A stretch of DNA of 64,000 nucleotides from Planctomycetota bacterium (GTDB lineage Bacteria > Planctomycetota > Phycisphaerae > Sedimentisphaerales > Anaerobacaceae), in the NCBI GenBank assembly GCA_022566315.1, contig JADFJC010000004.1, forward strand, positions 20,176 to 84,175. The letters run 5' to 3'. The position numbers and the translations under genes were made by a program. Position 1 is the stretch's first letter. The number at the start of each line of letters is the position of its first letter. Below the pieces are notes generated by a model that saw nothing but the letters and a program-made list of their open reading frames with translations, ran no database searches and had not been told where the DNA came from. Below, piece by piece: positions 34,978 to 43,499 of the stretch.

Positions 34978-35137
34978 AATTTCATCTCCGTAATTCACAA
35001 TTAAACAATTGCTTTGATTATAGATTCTGAGGGGCTGTTTGTCAAAGACCAATGGTAGCCGTTAAGCGGCAGAAGAAAAATATTGATATGCAAGTTGAAC
35101 CTTTGTATTGTCCTGAGGACAAATAATAGAACCGGCT

Positions 35138-35779
35138 ATGCCTGGGCTATTTGCGATGGAAGCAATAGAATCTGTTATATTTGATTGGGGAGGTGTTCTG
35201 ATAGATGACCCTGCACCGGGTCTGATGCAGTATTGCGCACAAGCCTTAGCTGTCTCGAAAGAAGACTATATAAAGGCACATAGCAAATTCGCAGTGGATT
35301 TCGAAAAAAACTTAATCAACGAAGATACATTCTGGGAAAGGATATGCGGCGAATTAGGTGTATCTAAGCCGAAAGTCCCCTCATTATGGGCGGATGCCTT
35401 CAAAGCTGCTTATGTGCCCAGAAAAGATATGTTTTCTTTAGCTGACCGGTTACGGAAAAACGGCTACAAGACCGCGCTTTTATCCAACACCGAAGTGGCG
35501 GCGATGCAGTACTTTCATCAGTTGCAATATAATATGTTCGATGTATTGGTCTTTTCGTGTGCCGAGGGGGCAAGAAAGCCCGAGAGGAAAATCTATGAAC
35601 TAACAATCCAGAGACTCGGCTCGCGACCCGAGCAATCAGTATTCATAGATGACAAACCAGAGTACATAAACGGTGCAAAAGAGGCAGGGCTAAATACGAT
35701 TCTTTTCGAAAACATCGACCAGCTTAAGAATGCCTTGGCCAAACTCGGAGCACAAAGGCGGGCTGTAAATAAATCTTGA
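35138..35779 (+). CDS. HAD-superfamily hydrolase, subfamily IA
   Basis: 213 residues; a Met at 35156 (MEAIES) is an equally possible start. Motif I is FDWGGVLIDD, with W-G-G in place of the second Asp as in the YihX/epoxide-hydrolase-N-like group. Motif II is ALLSNTEV, motif III is the Lys of GARKPERKIY, and motif IV is VFIDDKPEYINGAKEAG. These enzymes hydrolyse sugar phosphates or haloacids; the exact substrate is unknown. It stands 45 bases ahead of the relB-like gene. Confidence 0.86.
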   Translation: MPGLFAMEAIESVIFDWGGVLIDDPAPGLMQYCAQALAVSKEDYIKAHSKFAVDFEKNLINEDTFWERICGELGVSKPKVPSLWADAFKAAYVPRKDMFSLADRLRKNGYKTALLSNTEVAAMQYFHQLQYNMFDVLVFSCAEGARKPERKIYELTIQRLGSRPEQSVFIDDKPEYINGAKEAGLNTILFENIDQLKNALAKLGAQRRAVNKS

Positions 35780-35823
35780 TATGAAAGTGTTGTTTGTAGT
35801 ACAATTAGACAAGAGGTGTTACT

Positions 35824-36015
35824 ATGAACGATATCCAATATATTGTTGACGACAAGGGCATTAAACGGGCAGTCATTATTGATTTGGACAAGTTTCGTGA
35901 CCTATGGGAAGATTTCTATGACAGTCTAATTGCCCGCAGTCGGGCTGATGAACCCCGCGAGTCGCTCAATACTGTAAAAAAACATCTGTCCCGAGCGGGA
36001 AAGCTAAATGGCTGA
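35824..36015 (+). CDS. Probable antitoxin of a RelBE/ParDE-type module
   Basis: 63 residues. A short strand, then IIDLDKFRDLWEDFYDSLIARSRADEPRESLNTVKKHLSRAGKL. It resembles Phd/RelB-like antitoxins of the prevent-host-death group by its size, its acidic helix and its position. It overlaps the start of the broken relE-like gene by 8 bases, the usual translational coupling. No DNA-binding motif is clear. Confidence 0.7.
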   Translation: MNDIQYIVDDKGIKRAVIIDLDKFRDLWEDFYDSLIARSRADEPRESLNTVKKHLSRAGKLNG

Positions 36016-36269
36016 TTACCGGATAACTTTTGCTCGCTCAGCACGGAAAGAGTTACAGGCCCTTGATGCTGCGAATGTTGGCAGGATATTTGCTAATGAT
36101 TGAAGCTTTAGCGAGCCGACCAAGACCAGCCAAGTGTGTAAAATTACGCGGCAAAAATAATCTATGGCGTATAAGGGTCGGTGTTTATCGTGTTGTTTAT
36201 ACCATCGATGACCGAAAGAAGCTGGTAGATATAATTGCTGTAAGACATCGCAAAGATGTTTATAGATAA
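36008..36269 (+). pseudogene. RelE/ParE-family toxin broken by a frameshift
   Basis: From ATG 36008 the frame reads MADYRITFARSARKELQALD then AANVGRIFAND and stops at TGA 36101-36103. The next frame (+1) continues the family without a gap: IEALASRPRPAKCVKLRGKN, then NLWRIRVGVYRVVYTIDD and IIAVRHRKDVYR to TAA 36267-36269. One extra base near 36093-36099 explains the break. The conserved RxG-YRV-Y and H-RKD-YR ends are intact, so the loss is recent or a sequencing error. The antitoxin gene remains intact. Confidence 0.85.
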
Positions 36270-36476
36270 TACCGAGTTGATATGGACATCTCACTGCGGT
36301 TTACCACGCCATCACACACCGGTAAGGTATTCTTGATATGCCGGATCGAACTTTGTATGGTTATCGAAAGAAGCTCTTATTTAGGGTGTTATTAAGGACT
36401 GGGGTTTGAAGTTATTGACTCCTACGGTGAATTTGAAGTCGAATTTAAGTCGTCCTAAAAGTGAGTGTTAAATCAT

Positions 36477-36908
36477 ATGGCGAATTACCATCTGGTAATT
36501 TTGAAGAAGCCTTATCTGGATGCGATTTTAGATGGTCATAAGCAAATCGAATCGCGTTTTACCAAAACAAGACACGGCGCTTTTGGGCGGGTATTAGCCG
36601 GCGATAAATTATTTCTGAAGGTAAGCTCCGGACCTGTCTGTGCGAGGGCGACTGTTACAGCGGTTAAGAATTTCGAGAACCTGACGCCGGGACAAATAAT
36701 CGAAATAAAACAACGTTATAATCACTTTATCAAAGGCAGTGATGAATATTGGCACAGTAAAATGGACTCCAAGTTCGGTTTTTTGGCCTGGCTGACGGAC
36801 GTAAAGCCAATCGAACCTGTACGAATACACAAAAAAGATTGGCGGGCGTGGGTGGTTCTGACAGAGAAAGAGGACTTCGGCCTGTTGAAAACATACGGAC
36901 TAAAATAA
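36477..36908 (+). CDS. ASCH/PUA-like domain protein
   Basis: 143 residues from the ATG at 36477. The start HLVILKKPYLDAILDGHKQIESRFTKTRHGAFGRVLAGD-LFLK matches ASCH-domain proteins (a pseudouridine-synthase-like beta barrel). The G-K-(Q/T)-(I/V)-E-R segment near residue 24 is the group's signature. ASCH domains bind RNA or act on nucleosides. The substrate is unknown. No neighbours suggest a pathway. Confidence 0.75.
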   Translation: MANYHLVILKKPYLDAILDGHKQIESRFTKTRHGAFGRVLAGDKLFLKVSSGPVCARATVTAVKNFENLTPGQIIEIKQRYNHFIKGSDEYWHSKMDSKFGFLAWLTDVKPIEPVRIHKKDWRAWVVLTEKEDFGLLKTYGLK

Positions 36909-37076
36909 CTCCGAACGGTGTTTTCTTCATATTTTTATAGATTTTTATTACGAGCCGCAATAAAGTCCCCCTTTGCGTTCGTCTGTACCTGTGCGAATCT
37001 GGTATATTTAAATAGTGACAAGACTTTTGCAAAACTTTAGATAGTAAGAAACCGCAATTTTTGAAAGGAACAGGAA

Positions 37077-37835
37077 ATGTTAAAGAAGATTATTCTGGGT
37101 ATTGCTGCGATGGTTATCTTAGCAGGAGTTATGAGCATAACAGCCCAGGAAGCAAATGATGAGTCCGGCAGAAGGCAACGCAGAGGTACAGGCAGAGGTA
37201 ACCGTTCTATGCGGTCCGGCCAAAGTCAGTTTGCTCAGGATGGCTCGTTCATAGAAAGTCCACTTTTGTCAAAGACAGAAGAAGAGAAGAAGATTCTGAG
37301 CGTACTTGATGATATGGACCGGAACCAGCGCCGGGGGATGATGAATGTTCCTGTGGAGGACGGCAGATTGCTGCGGTTGCTCACGGAAGCGATCGGAGCC
37401 AAGCATGTTGTCGAGATAGGTACATCCAACGGTTACTCTGGCATCTGGTTTTGCCTTGCCCTGCGGACGACCGGTGGAAAGCTGACCACTCACGATATCG
37501 ACGAGGGCCGAGCCGCACTTGCCCGCGAGAACTTCAAGCGGGCCGGTGTCGATAAGCTTGTTACCCTCGTCTTTGGTGATGCCCATGAGACAGTTAAAAA
37601 TCTCAAAGGACCTATCGATATTCTTTTCCTTGATGCAGACAAGCCTGGTTATATCGACTACTTGAATAAACTGCTGCCGTTAGTTCGTCCGGGCGGACTT
37701 GTCATTGCCCATAACATGAATCCACGAATGGCAGACCCAAAATACGTCAAGGCCATCACTACGAATCCGGACCTGGAGACGCTTCTGCTGCATAAAGACA
37801 TTGGCGGCATCAGCGTAACACTTAAGAAGCGTTAG
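37077..37835 (+). CDS. Exported O-methyltransferase-like protein (SAM-dependent)
   Basis: 252 residues. A clear signal peptide (MLKKIILGIAAMVILAGVMSITAQ, cut near 24) and a basic Arg/Gly-rich stretch (about 30-50) precede a class I methyltransferase of O-methyltransferase family 3: EIGTSNGYSGIWFCLAL (SAM loop), THDIDEGRAALARENF, GDAHETV, and DILFLDADKPGYIDYLNKLLPLVRPGGLVIAHN with the metal/substrate Asp residues. A periplasmic location would be unusual because SAM is cytoplasmic. GAAAGGAACAGGAA precedes the ATG, the same leader as the Arg/Gly-rich protein gene at 42061. Confidence 0.87.
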   Translation: MLKKIILGIAAMVILAGVMSITAQEANDESGRRQRRGTGRGNRSMRSGQSQFAQDGSFIESPLLSKTEEEKKILSVLDDMDRNQRRGMMNVPVEDGRLLRLLTEAIGAKHVVEIGTSNGYSGIWFCLALRTTGGKLTTHDIDEGRAALARENFKRAGVDKLVTLVFGDAHETVKNLKGPIDILFLDADKPGYIDYLNKLLPLVRPGGLVIAHNMNPRMADPKYVKAITTNPDLETLLLHKDIGGISVTLKKR

Positions 37836-37899
37836 AACTGATAGTTGAATCCGGCAATATCGGGCAAATTCCACAACCTTTATGTGAAGGAGATAAGTT

Positions 37900-38823
37900 A
37901 TGCCTTACAATCGAAAGGGTTTCTCGCGCCGAGAGTTTTTGTCACGTGGTATCCGTGTTACCACCGTTGCTGTTGCGACCACAGCTTTGGCTTCGTGCAA
38001 TTTCCTCGGGACAAGAGACGCAACGAAACGCGACACAAGAACGCGATTTGGACTCACCACCTACCAGTGGGGCAAAGACTGGAATATACCTACCCTTATC
38101 GCCAACTGCTGCACGGCCAGAGCGTTTGGCGTCGAGCTGCGAACCAGCCAATCATACGCTCACGGCGTTGAACTGGAACTGAGCGCTCAGCAGCGTCGCG
38201 AAGTGAGGAAACGTTTCGAGGACAGTCCTATTACATTAGTGGGTATTGCCACCAGTGAACGGTATGATTCGCCTGAGGCCGCGAAGCTTAAAACGGCGAT
38301 TGAAAATACCAAGGCCTACATCAAACTCAGCCGTGATATAGGCGGCAGTGGTGTGAGAGTATTCCCGAACAGCTTTCACGATGGCGTCCCGCGGGCAAAA
38401 ACCATTGAACAGATAGGCAATTCCCTGAATATCGTGGGTGCTTTCGCTGCCGACTATGGACAGCAGGTTCGCCTTGAAGCACACGGCAATGCGGGCGAAC
38501 TGCCGGTTCTCAGGGCGATTATGGACCACGTTGTCCAGCCGAGCGTTCGAGTAAAACTCAACTCCGATAAGAGGGATACCAAAGGCAACGGGTTCGAGCA
38601 CAATTTCAACCTGGTTAAGGGTTTGTTAGGCGATACGCTGCATCTGCACAATCTCAAGAACGCCGAGTTTCCGTATCAGCTTCAAATGGACCTGCTGGTA
38701 AAGATGGGCTGGAGCGGCTGGCAGTTGCTGGAGGTAAGCGATAAGGTCCCGGACCGCGTCCAGGCACTGATTGAGCAGAGGCAGATATGGGACAGGTTGC
38801 TGAGCAGGTCTCTCATTGCTTGA
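37900..38823 (+). CDS. Tat-exported sugar phosphate isomerase/epimerase-like TIM-barrel protein
   Basis: 307 residues. The N-terminus FSRREFLSRGIRVTTVAVATTALASC is a twin-arginine signal ending in a lipobox (LASC), so a Tat lipoprotein. The rest is an xylose-isomerase-like TIM barrel: TYQWGKDWNIPTLIANC, VELRTSQ, VFPNSFHDG, QQVRLEAHGNAGELP, VKLNSDKRDTKG, LHLHNL and WQLLEVSDKVPD. Such exported isomerase-like proteins are typical of Planctomycetota and often accompany sulfatases and glycosidases. The enzymatic reaction is not known. It lies 64 bases after the methyltransferase gene and 59 before the permease gene, perhaps one transcript. Confidence 0.85.
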   Translation: MPYNRKGFSRREFLSRGIRVTTVAVATTALASCNFLGTRDATKRDTRTRFGLTTYQWGKDWNIPTLIANCCTARAFGVELRTSQSYAHGVELELSAQQRREVRKRFEDSPITLVGIATSERYDSPEAAKLKTAIENTKAYIKLSRDIGGSGVRVFPNSFHDGVPRAKTIEQIGNSLNIVGAFAADYGQQVRLEAHGNAGELPVLRAIMDHVVQPSVRVKLNSDKRDTKGNGFEHNFNLVKGLLGDTLHLHNLKNAEFPYQLQMDLLVKMGWSGWQLLEVSDKVPDRVQALIEQRQIWDRLLSRSLIA

Positions 38824-38882
38824 ACAGAAGCTACTGAAGCAGTATTAGCCCAAAGGAGTCGCCGGATTCGGCAAGACCTGTT

Positions 38883-40226
38883 ATGCAATTAGGTCCCAAA
38901 AGAGAACTGACACTTTTCGATTCGACGTGTATCATCGTTGGAATCATAATCGGCGCCGGGATTTACGAAATGGCCCCGGCTATTGCCAAGGGTGCGTATT
39001 GCTGGTGGGGCGTGATGGCGATTTGGGCCGTGGGCGGGTTGCTGTCGCTGTTCGGCGCCCTTGGTTACGCCGAGCTTGCAACGATGTATCCGCGCGAAGG
39101 CGGAGATTATGTCTATCTGAGCCGAGCTTACGGCCGATGGGCGGGTTATCTATTCGGATGGTCCCAGCTTACGATTATTCGTCCCGGTGACATCGCGGGA
39201 ATGGCGTTCGTGTTCGCGACATATACGCGGGCAATGTGGAATCCGTTGGGAAGTCTGGGCAGTGCGTACAGCCAGCGGATATACGCCGGCTCAGCCATTG
39301 TTATCCTGACCGCCATCAACATCTTAGGTGTCAAGGAAGGCAAGTGGACGCAGAATCTGCTTACGAGCGTTAAAGTGTTGGGACTGTTAGCTATCGTGGC
39401 TGTGGCGGTTATTGCGCCGCGGAGTTCTGTGGCCGCTGAGGAGTTTGAGCCGTTGCCGCTGAGCCTGGCGATGATATTTGTGTTGTTTGTCTATGGCGGC
39501 TGGAATGAGATGGTTTATGTAGCCGCCGAGGTGAAGAATCCACGGCATAACATCGTCCGTGCACTGGTACTTGGGACCTGCGCTGTCATGGTGATATATT
39601 TGCTTGTGAACGGTGCATTTCTCTACACGCTGGGCTATAATGGGTTGTCCAGTTCCGGGGCGGTTGCAGCCGACAGTATTGTAACGGTTTTTCCAGAAAT
39701 CGGCGGCAGATTGATAAGCGCTCTTGTTTGTATCTCCGCATTGGGAGCCGTCAACGGTTTGATATTCACCGGCGCACGTATTTCTTATGCGATAGGTGCC
39801 GAGCATCGGGTGTTCGGAGTCTTAGGCAAATGGCACAGGCGAAGGGGGACCCCCGCATGGGCACTGCTGGTGCAGGGCGTTATCGCGGTAGGTCTGATAG
39901 CGTTCTTAGGCTCATTAATGGATACGATACTGTACACTGCGGCAGCGGTCTATTTATTCTACCTGGCGACCAGCCTGGCGGTAATCGTTTTGCGATTCAA
40001 AGATTCGAGCGTCGAACGTCCATATAGGGTGACGGGTTATCCTGTTACAACGCTCATCTTCTGTGCGGTGTGTGCATTTCTTATCCATAGCTCCATCTCG
40101 TACGCGTATGAAAACAAGCCGGAGAGCATTTTTGTTCTGTTGGGGATTCTCCTGGCAGGTGTGTTTCTGTACTGGTTAACCGAAGTTCGCGGTTCGGTGA
40201 GGAATAAAGGAAACGACAATGTTTAA
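38883..40226 (+). CDS. APC-superfamily amino-acid/polyamine permease
   Basis: 447 residues with about twelve membrane helices. TM1 has the APC signature IVGIIIGAGIYEMAP, with the GAGIY substrate loop; EGGDYVYLSRAYGRWAGYLFGWSQ follows TM2/3, and GGWNEMVYVAAEVKNPRHNIVRAL marks TM6-7. It imports or exchanges amino acids or amines driven by ion gradients. The substrate is unknown. It is preceded by the Tat isomerase-like gene and followed 42 bases later by an exported methyltransferase gene. Confidence 0.92.
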   Translation: MQLGPKRELTLFDSTCIIVGIIIGAGIYEMAPAIAKGAYCWWGVMAIWAVGGLLSLFGALGYAELATMYPREGGDYVYLSRAYGRWAGYLFGWSQLTIIRPGDIAGMAFVFATYTRAMWNPLGSLGSAYSQRIYAGSAIVILTAINILGVKEGKWTQNLLTSVKVLGLLAIVAVAVIAPRSSVAAEEFEPLPLSLAMIFVLFVYGGWNEMVYVAAEVKNPRHNIVRALVLGTCAVMVIYLLVNGAFLYTLGYNGLSSSGAVAADSIVTVFPEIGGRLISALVCISALGAVNGLIFTGARISYAIGAEHRVFGVLGKWHRRRGTPAWALLVQGVIAVGLIAFLGSLMDTILYTAAAVYLFYLATSLAVIVLRFKDSSVERPYRVTGYPVTTLIFCAVCAFLIHSSISYAYENKPESIFVLLGILLAGVFLYWLTEVRGSVRNKGNDNV

Positions 40227-40268
40227 TGTTCGACATAATATTTTTTAACCCAATTAAGGAGGTTTATT

Positions 40269-41006
40269 ATGCGAAGAATCAGCCTTTTGTTAGTGGCGGT
40301 TTTGATGCTTATTGTAACCGCGGTCGGTTCGCCGGCAGCAGTGCCCACGGACTCGTGGCAGAGCACGCGGGTTACGGACCCCAACCAGCATAAGCCAACC
40401 GGCCGTGGCGGCTATCCGTACCGCGCTATGAGTGATTATGTGCTCAGAGAACTGGATCTGAAGCCCGGTGACGTGGTTGTCGATATCGGCGCCGGTGACG
40501 GCTTTTGGGCTGAACTGATGGCTAAGTTCGTCGGCGAGCAGGGCATTATTCACGCCGCAGAAGTTGAGAAGAAGAAGATAGACCAGATGAAGAAGAAGTT
40601 CGCCGACGTACCGCAGGTCAGGCCCTACTTGTGTCCGACCGATGGTACCGGCCTGGCGGAAAACTGCTGCGAGCTGGCGTTTCTCTCCAAGACCTATCAT
40701 CATTTGGACGCAGATGGCCGGGTCGATTACCTGCGCCATTTACACAAGGTCGTCAAGCCCACGGGCCGGCTCTGCGTGATAGAAAAATATTCCCAGCTTG
40801 CGACCGTGCATAAATCACACGATACGTCTTTGAGCCAGTTGATGGCGGTGGCTGAAGAGGCCGGCTGGATTGCCGTCCGCTACGAGCTGATGACCGGCAC
40901 ATACCATTACATTGCGATTTTTGTTCAGAGAGAGCTTTTTCCGCCCGAACCCTCAGCGCCAAAGAGAAGGCCCGCAAATAGACAAGCCGGGCAAAAGCGA
41001 AACTAA
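40269..41006 (+). CDS. Exported class I SAM-dependent methyltransferase
   Basis: 245 residues. A signal peptide (about 1-24, ending SPAA) is followed by a class I methyltransferase core: YVLRELDLKPGDVVVDIGAGDGFWAELMA (SAM motif I), HAAEVEKKKIDQM, AENCCELAFLSKTYHHL (motif post-I/II) and VVKPTGRLCVIEKY. Proteins of this form, annotated as methyltransferase domain proteins with a secretion signal, are frequent in Planctomycetota. The RPANRQAGQKRN tail is basic. It is the second exported methyltransferase in 4 kb. AGGAGG lies just before the ATG. Confidence 0.86.
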   Translation: MRRISLLLVAVLMLIVTAVGSPAAVPTDSWQSTRVTDPNQHKPTGRGGYPYRAMSDYVLRELDLKPGDVVVDIGAGDGFWAELMAKFVGEQGIIHAAEVEKKKIDQMKKKFADVPQVRPYLCPTDGTGLAENCCELAFLSKTYHHLDADGRVDYLRHLHKVVKPTGRLCVIEKYSQLATVHKSHDTSLSQLMAVAEEAGWIAVRYELMTGTYHYIAIFVQRELFPPEPSAPKRRPANRQAGQKRN

Positions 41007-41109
41007 CATCCTGTAACATTTAATTTAGTGGTAAGATGCCCTGTGGGTTTATGCCGTTATTTTTAGCCAGGCGGTTACTTGAAGCAATACCCACAGAAGG
41101 AGGTCTGTA

Positions 41110-41580
41110 ATGAAATTGCAGACGATAGGTCTTGTCTTCTTGTTGGGAGTTCTTGCGCTTAAATATCAGCCCCCACGACCACCAACATTAGACCCTAATA
41201 CCGTACCTTTCAATTACGACCGCAATTTATGTCTAAGCGAACCATTTGGCTATGCAATAATTCCCGTTGGCTCAACTTATGAAAATAATTTTAGGGTAAC
41301 TGAACCTGAAGGCGAGCCTGTAACTATTTCCGTTACTTCGGGCCAGAACATAGTCATTGAACCTAAACCGTATTTTAATCGTTACGACCCCAACGATTCG
41401 CTTGGAATAAGCAGGATATATCGTTATCGCTGGCACTGGACAACAACACACAATGATATAGGGCTGCATTATGTAAATTTTCGAGTAACGGACCTGAGGG
41501 GTGCTTACGATGAAAGAACATTTCTTATATTGGTAAAGGAAGATCAGCCGTCTCCAATTATGGGATGCCATAGAAGATAA
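41110..41580 (+). CDS. Hypothetical secreted protein
   Basis: 156 residues with an N-terminal hydrophobic segment (about 5-18) that can serve as signal or anchor, followed by a Pro-rich stretch (QPPRPPTLDPN). The remainder is beta-rich (NNFRVTEPEGEPVTISVTSGQNI..., GLHYVNFRVTDLRGAYDERTFLILV), like an Ig-like or cadherin-like fold. No catalytic residues are seen. AGGAGG is found seven bases before the ATG. Downstream a GTCATTCTGA-type repeat occupies the intergenic DNA. Confidence 0.65.
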   Translation: MKLQTIGLVFLLGVLALKYQPPRPPTLDPNTVPFNYDRNLCLSEPFGYAIIPVGSTYENNFRVTEPEGEPVTISVTSGQNIVIEPKPYFNRYDPNDSLGISRIYRYRWHWTTTHNDIGLHYVNFRVTDLRGAYDERTFLILVKEDQPSPIMGCHRR

Positions 41581-41619
41581 GAAATAACAGCTTAGGCTAC
41601 AGTTCAAGCTGCAGAGTGT

Positions 41620-41692
41620 TATTTCTGAGGCGCAGCCGAAGAATCTCATTAACTGAACTATAAAGGGATTCTTCACTCCGTTCAGAATGACA
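41620..41692. repeat. GTCATTCTGA-family repeat (diverged copy)
   Basis: TTATTTCTGAGGCGCAGCCG then AAGAATCTCATT on the left and GGGATTCTTCACTCCGTTCA then GAATGAC on the right. It is followed by a CAACCTTTTGGGTTG hairpin (41692-41706) and a T-run, a plausible terminator for the secreted protein gene. Confidence 0.65.
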
Positions 41693-42060
41693 ACCTTTTG
41701 GGTTGCTGTACGGAGAGGTTTTTTCCACTGTAAAGTTCGATAAAATAGTCTAAAAACGGGTTTTTTCTCACATTCTTACGAAATTTTCCCAAAAATGGCA
41801 ATAATTTGTGCTCTGAATCCGTCTGTATATGTGAGAGCCAGGCCTGAGAAGAGACAAATTGGGAAAGCAGCAAAAATGCTGAAGAAAGTTAGTACAAATA
41901 TTAAAGCGGCGGTTGTGCTGATAGTAACCGAAAATGCTGCTGCCCTGCGGATGTTTGTCAGAAATGTAACAAATTCAGTTTTTAAATCCGTCTCTAAATC
42001 TGCCACTGGCGGACGAAGCGGTGGGACAAAAAGAGGCCATAACTCGGAAAGGAACAGAAA

Positions 42061-43158
42061 GTGTTGAAGATCATTACATTGAGCATTGCAACAGTGGTTG
42101 TGCTGATAGGAGTTGAAAATCTTATCGCTCAGGAAGGAACAGACGAGCCTCAAACAGAGCCAAGACAAAGGCAGGTGCAGGAAGGCCGACAAAGGCAAAG
42201 GGGCCGGATGGAACAGCCTCGCAGACAACAAGTTGACCGCGAAGCGCAGGCCAAACGTGCCGAGGCCATGCAAATGAAGCGCCGGCAGGAGGCCCTGCAA
42301 AAGAAACGTCAGCAAGAAGCGGCCAAGAAAATCGAGGCAATGAGAAAGAAGCGTCAGCAAGGGGCGGCTAAGAAAGGCGCACCCAAAGCCAGAATAAGCC
42401 GTGAGCCGCAGCAAACTCGTCCAGGGCAAAATCGACCTATGCAACAGATGTTTGGCAGATGGTTGGAGGAGCTTACAAAGGCCTATCGCGACAACGACAG
42501 GCAAAAGATGGGACAATTACTCAGAAAGATGCAGCAACTGAGGCAAAAATCGCAGCAAGCAAGAACTACTGCTGGCCAGCGAGGTCCGGGCTTCCAAGAC
42601 AGAGGTATGGGCGGATGGGGTCGAGGCTACCAAGGCAGAGGTATGATGGGTAGGGGCGGCCAAGGCTTCCAAGGCAGAGGTATGGGTGGATGGGGTCGAG
42701 GCTACCAGAGCAGAGGTATGATGGGCAGGGGCGGCCAAGGCTTCCAAGGCAGAGGTATGGGTGGATGGGGTCGAGGCTTCCAAGGCAGAGGTATGATGGG
42801 CCAAGGCGGAGGTATGACCAGTGGAAGGGACAGGGGTTTCCACCAAGGCAGGGGTATGGGCAGGTGGGATCCGGCTATGCCGCCACCTCCAGATGTGAGA
42901 CCGTTCCCGCAGAGATCGCCCGAAGATGTAATAAGGCCTGTGCCGCCAATGCAGCGTAGAGGCATGGGCAGATGGGAGCGAGACTTACCAGAGCCAAAGG
43001 AAGATGAAGATGTAGTCAGGCCGATGCAACGTAGAGGTATGGGTGGTTGGGGCCAAGGCAGAGGTATGATGAACAGGGATGGGCAAGGTTTCTCGCCCAG
43101 AGGTATGAGCAGGCGGCCGAGGCCGAGATTCCCAGAACCAAAGCCGGAGAATGATTAG
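42061..43158 (+). CDS. Secreted Arg/Gly-rich repeat protein
   Basis: 365 residues from a GTG (AAAGGAACAGAAA upstream). Signal peptide about 1-24. Residues 30-110 are Q/R/K-rich and helical (heptad-like KRRQEALQKKRQQEAAKK). Residues 125-165 resemble a short helical hairpin. From residue 177 three exact-length 25-residue units follow (GFQGRGMGGWGRGYQGRGMM-GRGGQ). They are followed by looser RRGMG repeats separated by PPMQRRGMGRW blocks. Pro/Glu-rich ends. No enzyme motif. The low-complexity RGG/RGM composition would suit RNA, polyanion or mineral binding outside the membrane, which is speculation. Confidence 0.8.
   Translation: MLKIITLSIATVVVLIGVENLIAQEGTDEPQTEPRQRQVQEGRQRQRGRMEQPRRQQVDREAQAKRAEAMQMKRRQEALQKKRQQEAAKKIEAMRKKRQQGAAKKGAPKARISREPQQTRPGQNRPMQQMFGRWLEELTKAYRDNDRQKMGQLLRKMQQLRQKSQQARTTAGQRGPGFQDRGMGGWGRGYQGRGMMGRGGQGFQGRGMGGWGRGYQSRGMMGRGGQGFQGRGMGGWGRGFQGRGMMGQGGGMTSGRDRGFHQGRGMGRWDPAMPPPPDVRPFPQRSPEDVIRPVPPMQRRGMGRWERDLPEPKEDEDVVRPMQRRGMGGWGQGRGMMNRDGQGFSPRGMSRRPRPRFPEPKPEND
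42589..42813 (+). repeat. 75-bp coding tandem repeat, three units
   Basis: Three consecutive 75-base units starting at 42589, 42664 and 42739 encode GFQxRGMGGWGRGxQxRGMM and GxGGx. Nucleotide identity between units is high, implying recent expansion. Confidence 0.88.
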
Positions 43159-43499
43159 GGTAATCCCGATGTATCGGGATGGTTGGGTAAAGTTCGCGTT
43201 AAGAAATAAGTGAAAGAATAATGGTTCGACAAGCTCACCATCCTGAGCAAAGTCGAAGGATTAGAGGGCTGTTTAGCACATAATAACCACCCTCCTTAAA
43301 AGGGCTGGATGCGTTTTCTTATATGCGCGTCCAGTCTTTATTTATTATGTTGTATGGAATCAGTGTTCAGCGTATAGCGTTTAGCGTTTAGCGTGTAGTT
43401 TCTTTTTTCTATCCGCTGTACGCTCTATGCTATTCGCTACTATTTTTTCTTTGCGGGACTCTTAATCGTCGCTCGTCGCACGGGTCACGAGCGACGGGC
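43159..43499. other. Intergenic repeat region
   Basis: 341 bases between convergent genes. It holds an ATCCCGAT/ATCGGGAT palindrome (43163), a GGTTCGACAAGCTCACCATC plus GTCGAAGGA repeat piece (43221-43261), TTTAGCG words (43370-43400) with the inverted counterpart CGCTGTACGCTC downstream, and GAGCGACG/CGTCGCTC words (43466-43498). No gene. Confidence 0.65.
43163..43180. repeat. ATCCCGAT/ATCGGGAT palindrome
   Basis: ATCCCGAT-GT-ATCGGGAT, 18 bases, five bases after the stop codon of the Arg/Gly-rich protein gene. Confidence 0.75.

Noticed and set aside
41795..42067. 90-codon ORF overlapping the Arg/Gly-rich protein gene
   Set aside because: No ribosome site or family; part of it looks like a degenerate copy of the downstream leader rather than a gene.
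42517..42965. Long antisense ORFs over the 75-bp repeats (TSALEAS-type and WKPRPHPPIPLP-type)
   Set aside because: Produced by the repetitive sense-strand sequence; no independent evidence of coding.
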